Shown here one piece after another: positions 59,007 to 64,000 of a DNA stretch of 64,000 nt. Every line of letters begins with the position of its first letter. Within the stretch, counting starts at the first letter, position 1. The position numbers and the translations under genes are program-made. The stretch covers positions 1 through 64,000 of the forward strand of contig JALERU010000049.1 of NCBI GenBank assembly GCA_022764045.1, written 5' to 3'. This DNA comes from Clostridiales bacterium (GTDB lineage Bacteria; Bacillota; Clostridia; Oscillospirales; Oscillospiraceae). The notes under the pieces are model-generated. The model worked only from the letters and a program-made list of their open reading frames with translations, searched no databases and was not told the DNA's origin.

Positions 59007-60120
59007 GGCCGCCCTCTCCTTCCCACCGCACCGGCTTTCCCTGGGCCTGGGCTTCTTGTAACAAGCGGCGGTTCCCTTCGTTCATGGGGCCGAACACGGG
59101 ACAGGTACAGATGACCTCCCGGCAGTCCGCCAGCACCTTCAGGGCCTGCAAAACCCGCTCCTGGCCGATGGGTGCGAAGGCCTCCTCCGCGATCACCTCC
59201 ACCGCCAGGGCCCGTGCCACGGGATAGTCCAGATCGTTTTGATGCAGAACCCCGGCGGCAAAGGCGATCCCCTCCCGCTGAAGGCGGCGGTAGGTGGCAA
59301 TGCCGCTGCCGGCGCCCCCCACCACGAAGACCTCCGGCTTGCCTGCCACCTTTGCCAGCTCCAGGCTGCCGAAGGCGGGCTCATAGCTTCCCTGGGTCAC
59401 ATCGTAAAGTTGGGGAATGTAGTCCGCCGTAAAGATCTCCTCCGGCGGGCCGTATCGCTCAATGGTGTTGTTGTGCACGCACACCACGATGTCGGAAATC
59501 CGTTGGGCCAGATCCAGCTCGTGCAGGGAGAGGACCACCGCGATCTTCCGCTGGCGGACCAGGTCCTTGAGAATCCCCAGCAGCTCCAGCTTGTATCGGA
59601 TATCCAAGAAGGAGGTAGGCTCGTCCAGCACCAAAATCTCCGGTTCCTGGCACAGGGCCCGGGCCAGGAGGACCCGCTGGCGCTGGCCGTCGCTGATGGC
59701 GGTAAAGTCCTGGTCTGCCAGGTCCGAGCCATGGACCAGGGCCAGGGCCTCGTCCACCTTTTCCCAGTCCGCCGCCGTGAGCAGGCCCAGCTTGCCGGTG
59801 TAGGGATACCGCCCTGCCGCCGCCACATCCCGGCAGGTCATCAGCTCCGGCTGGCTGCGGTCGGTCATGAGCACCGAAAGCTTTTGGGCCACTTCCTGGG
59901 GTGGCATGCCCTCCATGGGCTCCCCCGCCAGACAGACCACCCCGGCCAGCAGCCGGAGCTGCCGGATGATGCTTTTGAGGATCGTGGACTTCCCCGAGCC
60001 GTTGGGGCCGATGAGGGTCATAATCTCCCCCCGCCCCAGGCGCAGGTCAATGTGCTCAATGAGGGGCTTGCCGCGGTAGCCCACGGCCATGTCCTCGGTC
60101 CGGAGGTAATACTCGTTCAT
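58996..60120 (-). CDS. BtuD/FecE-type ABC ATPase with C-terminal extension
   Basis: This 374-residue ATPase has Walker A GPNGSGKST near residue 38, the signature region SDGQRQRVLLARAL near 142 and Walker B ILVLDEPTSFLD near 162, followed by LSLHELDLA. It energises a FecCD-type importer for corrinoid or iron chelate. After about residue 255 comes an extra domain of roughly 115 residues starting EVFVVGGAGSGIATYRRL, with ICTCPVFGPMNEGNRRLL near the end; typical BtuD/FecE stop near 255. The extension looks like a small nucleotide- or ligand-binding alpha/beta domain. The start at 60120 follows gggggag, 14 nt after the permease stop. Confidence 0.88.
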   Translation of the reverse strand: MNEYYLRTEDMAVGYRGKPLIEHIDLRLGRGEIMTLIGPNGSGKSTILKSIIRQLRLLAGVVCLAGEPMEGMPPQEVAQKLSVLMTDRSQPELMTCRDVAAAGRYPYTGKLGLLTAADWEKVDEALALVHGSDLADQDFTAISDGQRQRVLLARALCQEPEILVLDEPTSFLDIRYKLELLGILKDLVRQRKIAVVLSLHELDLAQRISDIVVCVHNNTIERYGPPEEIFTADYIPQLYDVTQGSYEPAFGSLELAKVAGKPEVFVVGGAGSGIATYRRLQREGIAFAAGVLHQNDLDYPVARALAVEVIAEEAFAPIGQERVLQALKVLADCREVICTCPVFGPMNEGNRRLLQEAQAQGKPVRWEGEGGHGL

Positions 60121-60134
60121 TGCCATCTCCCCCT

Positions 60135-61151
60135 TCACGCCTGTTTGCTCTGGCGGCGTACCATCATGTAGATCACAATGGGCGCGCCGAAAATCGCCGT
60201 CACCGAGCTGATACTCAACTCCTCCGGGGAAAAGGCCCTTCGGGCGATGAGATCACAGAAGAGGCAGAACACTGCGCCCCCCAGAAAGCACCCGGGAATG
60301 ACCAAAATGGGTTTGGCCGAGCGCAGCAGGCTGCGCACCAGATGGGGCACCGCGATCCCCACAAAGGAGATGGGCCCGGCAAAGGCCGTCACGCAGGCCG
60401 ACAGGACGCTGGAGAGGAGGATCAGCTCCACCCGAAACCGTCGGATGGAGACCCCCACGCTTTGGGCGTAACCCTCCCCCAGTTGATAGGCCCCCATGGG
60501 CTTGGAGAGGAAAAAGGCCCAAGCCACCGCCAGGCCCACTGTCACCGCCATCACCCGGATATTGCTCCAGGTGATGCCGGAAAAGCTTCCCAGGGACCAG
60601 TTGTGGAGGTTTACAATGTTGGAGTCCTCGGCAAAGGTCACCACGAAATCGGTCAGGGCCGAGCAGATGTAACCGATCATAATACCACAGATCACCAGCA
60701 TAGACATCTTCCGCACCTTTTGGGACACCAGCAGCACAAATCCCATAGAGAGCATGGCCCCCACAAAGGCCGCGCCGATCATCACCAGGGAGTTGGAGGT
60801 GAGGCCCCGCTCCAGCAGAAAGATCATGGTCAGGGCCACCACCAGCTTGGCCCCGGAAGAGATTCCTAAAACGAAGGGCCCGGCGATGGGGTTGGCGAAG
60901 AAGGTCTGGAGCAAAAAGCCGGAAATGGACAGGGCGCCCCCCAGCAGGATGGCCGCCAAAATTCGGGGCAGCCGGATGTCCCAGACGATCCGGCTGGCGG
61001 TCTGATCCCCGCCCCGGCCCAGGAGGATCTCCATCACTTCCGGTACTGTCAACTGAAAGCTGCCCTCGTTGACATTCAAAAACACCAGCACCACCAGCAG
61101 CACCGCTAGCAGCAAAAAGGACAGATAATATCGTTTGGTTTCCCGCTTCAT
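60135..61151 (-). CDS. FecCD/BtuC-type ABC permease
   Basis: This 338-residue permease has about ten membrane segments and the FecCD signatures: RLPRILAAILLGGALSISGFLLQTFFANPIAGPFVLGISSGA near residue 58 and FAGPISFVGIAVPHLVRSLL near 255. It works with the lipoprotein and ATPase encoded on either side. Gene context points to corrinoid, cobinamide or tetrapyrrole import rather than siderophore import. The ATG at 61151 follows cctggagg, 32 nt after the binding-protein gene. Confidence 0.92.
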   Translation of the reverse strand: MKRETKRYYLSFLLLAVLLVVLVFLNVNEGSFQLTVPEVMEILLGRGGDQTASRIVWDIRLPRILAAILLGGALSISGFLLQTFFANPIAGPFVLGISSGAKLVVALTMIFLLERGLTSNSLVMIGAAFVGAMLSMGFVLLVSQKVRKMSMLVICGIMIGYICSALTDFVVTFAEDSNIVNLHNWSLGSFSGITWSNIRVMAVTVGLAVAWAFFLSKPMGAYQLGEGYAQSVGVSIRRFRVELILLSSVLSACVTAFAGPISFVGIAVPHLVRSLLRSAKPILVIPGCFLGGAVFCLFCDLIARRAFSPEELSISSVTAIFGAPIVIYMMVRRQSKQA

Positions 61152-61183
61152 GGGCTCCAGCCTCCAGGTTCATTCAGCAGACA

Positions 61184-62338
61184 TTATTGTAAGGGATGCA
61201 GATAGGTCAGACTTTCCGCCGGTGGCCTCTCCTGGGTCAGGACGGTGTGGAGATCCACAATGAAATCCCCCAGGCCCAAGCTCTCCTGGAAGAGATTTTT
61301 CCCGGTGCACCAGGCCCTTCCCTCTTTCACGGCCTTAAAATCCGCCAGCAGATGGCTTTTTTCCAACAGCTGGTCCAGGGTGTGCAGTTCTCCGTCGATG
61401 GCGCTGTTATAGATCAGCACATCGGCGTCCTTGGCGCCGGCGTAAAAGGTCTCCAGGTCCATGTTCATGGTGGACAGGGCGCTGCCCTCCTCGGTTAGGT
61501 TCTGGAACACATAGGCCCCCCCGGCCAGGTCGATGGCCTTGGCCACATAGTCCCCCGACTTGCGGATATTGGCCGCGCCGTTGGAGGTGATGTAGAAAAA
61601 AGCCACTGTCTTACCGGTGTTTTCCTGCTGCAGGATGCCCTGAAGCTGCTCCAGCTGGCCGCTGAAATAAGCCTCCGCCTGATCCTCCAGGCCCAAGAGC
61701 AGCCCGTACAGCTTGATCCACTCCATCCGGCCCAAGGGATGGCTTTCATAGCTGGAACGCTCCACCAGCACAGGAATGTCAAATCCCTCCAGCTGCTCTT
61801 TCACCTCTGGGTTGTGATAGATCATGGTGGATTCAACCGCCAGGTCGCAGCCCTGGGAGAGGATCTGCTCATAGTCCGGCGCGTTGTACTTTCCGGCATA
61901 GGTCATTTCCCCGGTGTCCATGGCTTCCCGGGCCTCCGGGATATACCATCCGTCGGACTTGAGGGCGGAGAGAGTGACCCGGTCAATGGCTCCCAGCTCC
62001 CGGAACAGGTCCATGGCGGAGGTGGCCGCCAGATAGATGTGCTCCAAAGGCTGGTGGATCACCGTGATCTCCGATGGGGTTCCCTGGGGGACTTCCCTGC
62101 CCTGGGGCACCAGAAGATAGATCTCCCCATCCTGGATGGAGAGCTTCGTATACCCCTCCTGGCTGGAAGCGGCGGAAAATTGGGTGGCGTACTCCAGCTC
62201 CAACGGCCGGTCAAAGGACAGGCTTTCCCAGTCCGTCCTCTCCCCCTGGCTCCCCGTCGGCCCGGCTTCACAGCCGCATAGGAGCAAGGCCAGCAGCCCA
62301 AACAGGACTGCTGGCAGGCACCAACCCTTCCGGCTCAC
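61184..62338 (-). CDS. BtuF-like ABC substrate-binding lipoprotein
   Basis: This 384-residue protein has a lipoprotein signal (FGLLALLLCGC, lipobox cysteine near residue 23) and the two-lobed fold of metal-chelate binding proteins. AATSAMDLFRELGAIDRVTLSAL and YEQILSQGCDLAVESTMIYHNPEVKEQLE match the FepB/BtuF pattern. It captures the ligand outside the membrane. It starts at a GTG inside the stop of the preceding lipoprotein gene (GTGA). Confidence 0.88.
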   Translation of the reverse strand: MSRKGWCLPAVLFGLLALLLCGCEAGPTGSQGERTDWESLSFDRPLELEYATQFSAASSQEGYTKLSIQDGEIYLLVPQGREVPQGTPSEITVIHQPLEHIYLAATSAMDLFRELGAIDRVTLSALKSDGWYIPEAREAMDTGEMTYAGKYNAPDYEQILSQGCDLAVESTMIYHNPEVKEQLEGFDIPVLVERSSYESHPLGRMEWIKLYGLLLGLEDQAEAYFSGQLEQLQGILQQENTGKTVAFFYITSNGAANIRKSGDYVAKAIDLAGGAYVFQNLTEEGSALSTMNMDLETFYAGAKDADVLIYNSAIDGELHTLDQLLEKSHLLADFKAVKEGRAWCTGKNLFQESLGLGDFIVDLHTVLTQERPPAESLTYLHPLQ

Positions 62339-63207
62339 GAGGCGGGCTCCACTGTGGAGGAGTCAAAGCACAGGGTGTATTCGATCTCATGGGGTGTGCT
62401 CATGGCCGTGGTGTCGGCCAGGACGGGCAGCGCCCAGTCAAACCCCGTCACGGGGATTTCAAAGGTGGAATTTCCCTCCACGGCAACGGGGTCATATCGC
62501 ACGTCGTCCACCTTCATGTAGTCATAGTTGGAGCTGCTCCAGATAATGGTCGCCGTGGCCTGGCCGTCTTTTACGGTGAGCTTTGTGGGGGAAGTCACAC
62601 TGGCCTTGCCAGAGCCCCCCTCCAGCTTGACCTCCACCTGATAGACGCCGTCCTGCAGGCCCAGGTCGGCCACCGTGGTAACAGTGCCCTCGGCAAAGGC
62701 CTCCTGGGGCAGGGAGTCAGCCCGGAAAACCAGGGTGCGGTCATACCACATCTCCTTCTTCTTGCTGTAGGCGGCGCAGTCCAGCTTTTGGTTCAGAGCC
62801 GCCACGGGCACAGTGAAGGTGTGTTCTCCGGTTTCGGTTTCTTCAAAAGGAATCCACGCCGTCTCATCGGCCACGGCAGCCTCTTCGCCGGTGCCCATGA
62901 ACAGCTTCAGATAGCCGGTGCCTCCCATAGTCATGGTTGCCGTCATCTTCCCCTCTGCCACGGTGAGCTGGCAGGCGGTGATGTTGAACATGGAAGAGCT
63001 GGAATCCACGGTAATCTCATAGGTTCCGTCCTTCAGGGCGGCGGCTTCCACGGGCTCCATGCCCTCCTCCCCCACTTCCTGGGGCTCGACCATGTCCTCC
63101 TGGCCCGCCACCTTCTCCGGGGCCTCTTTGTCGTTGTCCTCTGTCCCACAAGCGGCCAGAGACAGGCTCATGACCAAAGCCAGCATCAATAATAAAATTC
63201 TTTTCAT
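62335..63207 (-). CDS. Two-repeat lipoprotein of the cobalamin operon
   Basis: This 290-residue lipoprotein has signal and lipobox LSLAACG, an acidic linker, then two related beta-rich repeats of about 110 residues. Repeat 1 starts LKDGTYEITV near residue 58 and repeat 2 LQDGVYQVEV near 178; both continue to an LTV..G..TAT strand. The layout resembles NEAT-type tetrapyrrole-binding modules, but no NEAT heme motif (SxxxxY...YxxxY) is certain. Between the chelatase and the BtuF-like gene, it may hand a corrinoid or porphyrin to the importer. Function is not established. Confidence 0.6.
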   Translation of the reverse strand: MKRILLLMLALVMSLSLAACGTEDNDKEAPEKVAGQEDMVEPQEVGEEGMEPVEAAALKDGTYEITVDSSSSMFNITACQLTVAEGKMTATMTMGGTGYLKLFMGTGEEAAVADETAWIPFEETETGEHTFTVPVAALNQKLDCAAYSKKKEMWYDRTLVFRADSLPQEAFAEGTVTTVADLGLQDGVYQVEVKLEGGSGKASVTSPTKLTVKDGQATATIIWSSSNYDYMKVDDVRYDPVAVEGNSTFEIPVTGFDWALPVLADTTAMSTPHEIEYTLCFDSSTVEPAS

Positions 63208-63225
63208 CGTGATCCTCCATTGTTT

Positions 63226-63271
63226 GAACCAACAGCAGCCCGAAAAAGCCCCTTCCGGCTGCTGTTGGTTC
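63226..63271. promoter_or_regulatory. Perfect 15-bp hairpin between cbiK and the lipoprotein gene
   Basis: gaaccaacagcagcc pairs with ggctgctgttggttc over 15 bp with a 16-nt loop. There is no T-run on the minus strand, so it is more likely an mRNA processing or stability element that sets different levels of cbiK and downstream genes than a full terminator. Confidence 0.6.
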
Positions 63272-63282
63272 TGTCTATTGTT

Positions 63283-64000
63283 TTACTGCAAAGTATCCAT
63301 GGCAGCCTGTGCGTGCTCCACAAAGATCTGCTGGATGGCTTCCAGCTCGCCCAGGCCCTTCAGGACGCATTCCACCTGGTAGCCGGCCTTCTCAAAGGTG
63401 CTCTTCCAGGAGTCCTCTTCCTCGCCGGCCATGTCGTTGTTGGCATGGTCGCCGGCCACGATCATCAGGGGCATGAGCACCACGCGCTCATACTCGCCCT
63501 TCTGCACGGCGGCCAGCACGTCGTCCAGTGAGGGGGTCGCCTCCACGGTGCCCACGTAGTAGTTGGCATAGCCGGCCTCGGTGAGGGTGGTCTGCATCTT
63601 GGCATAGACCGCGTTGGAGTCGGCCTCGGTGCCGTGGCCCATGAAGCAGATGGCGGTCTTGCCATCGTCATACTCCTTGGTGGCCTCGGTGATGGCGGTC
63701 ATGACGGCCTGGAAGTCCTCGTCAGAGGTCAGAAGGGGCTGGCCGACGGCCACCTTTTCAAAGGCGTCGGAATACTGGGCCAGTTCATTCACCAGATCGG
63801 TGTATTCCAGGCCATTCATCAGATGGGTGGGCTGCACCACCAGGGTCTTGACCCCGTTGGCTACGGCACGGTCCAGGGCCTGGCCCACGTTGTCGATGGT
63901 CACACCGTCACGGTCCTTCACATGGTCGATGATGATCTGGCTGGTGAAGCCCCGGCGGACAGCGTAGCCGGGGAAAGCCTTCTCCAGGGCGCCTTCAATG
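63283..64000 (-). CDS. cbiK: Anaerobic sirohydrochlorin cobaltochelatase (partial)
   Basis: The frame is open to the right edge, so the 5' end lies outside; 239 residues are visible, beginning [32 protein letters not shown] holds the first metal-binding histidine, [11 protein letters not shown] the second, and [24 protein letters not shown] is the CbiK signature loop. It inserts cobalt into sirohydrochlorin or factor II, the entry step of the anaerobic pathway. Whether an export signal is present, as in some CbiK proteins, cannot be seen. The track start at 63921 is internal. Confidence 0.93.
   Translation of the reverse strand, partial: [238 protein letters not shown]

Overview
The window looks like a chromosomal segment of a high-GC, spore-forming, anaerobic gut Firmicute, most likely of the Oscillospiraceae (Flavonifractor / Lawsonibacter / Pseudoflavonifractor type). 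The reasons are spoVAD-spoVAE and two CotF-type coat genes, a large Firmicutes-type SRP RNA directly upstream of dnaX, a queT transporter gene with a structured leader, SLH-anchored surface protein architecture, and a complete oxygen-independent (Cbi-type) cobalamin pathway. This placement is inferred from gene content only. I see no phage module, CRISPR array, rRNA or intact integrase.

Layout. 1-5.7 kb: an array of small perfect hairpins, a small conserved protein, a minus-strand operon (SecB-like chaperone, acyl-CoA synthetase-like enzyme, DMT transporter), then spoVAD-spoVAE and a family 4 uracil-DNA glycosylase. 5.8-9.6 kb: 2-hydroxyacid dehydrogenase, ybaB and dnaX behind the SRP RNA gene, with tRNA-Ala(CGC) divergent. 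10-15 kb: a three-gene phosphorelay (REC/HD-GYP/PAS/GGDEF protein, stand-alone HPt, membrane hybrid kinase). 15-22.4 kb: coat-like proteins, a Spo0A-C-like protein, a MITE-like repeat, an XRE regulator, purC, an HxlR regulator divergent from a flavodoxin-like reductase, rarA, a TSUP permease and a DUF421/DUF4363 pair. 22.5-27.1 kb: guaA with an AT-rich insertion bounded by an 11-bp copy of its own 3' end, then a MATE transporter fused to a cytidylate-kinase-like domain behind a transcription attenuator. 27.2-41.5 kb: one uninterrupted 14.3 kb gene for a secreted 4,770-residue SLH protein. 42-44.6 kb: cbiL, queT, shikimate kinase and a small membrane protein. 44.6-64 kb: a minus-strand cobalamin operon of 21 genes from cbiK (running off the right edge) to cbiC.

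The cobalamin genes cover cobalt insertion (cbiK), ring methylation and contraction (cbiL, H, F, G, D, J, ET, C), amidation (cbiA, cbiP), aminopropanol arm formation (cobD, cbiB), nucleotide loop assembly (cobU, cobT, cobC, cobS) and a BtuFCD-type ABC importer with an accessory lipoprotein. Precorrin-2 synthesis, cobalt uptake and the corrinoid adenosyltransferase are not in the window. Twelve gene junctions in the operon overlap by exactly 4 nt, which implies strong translational coupling.

The observations most worth following up are the guaA-end att-like duplication, the attenuated MATE-kinase fusion, two divergent CobU paralogues in one operon, the extended BtuD-like ATPase, the two-repeat lipoprotein beside cbiK, and recurrent perfect hairpins with 3-nt loops in leaders and intergenic regions.
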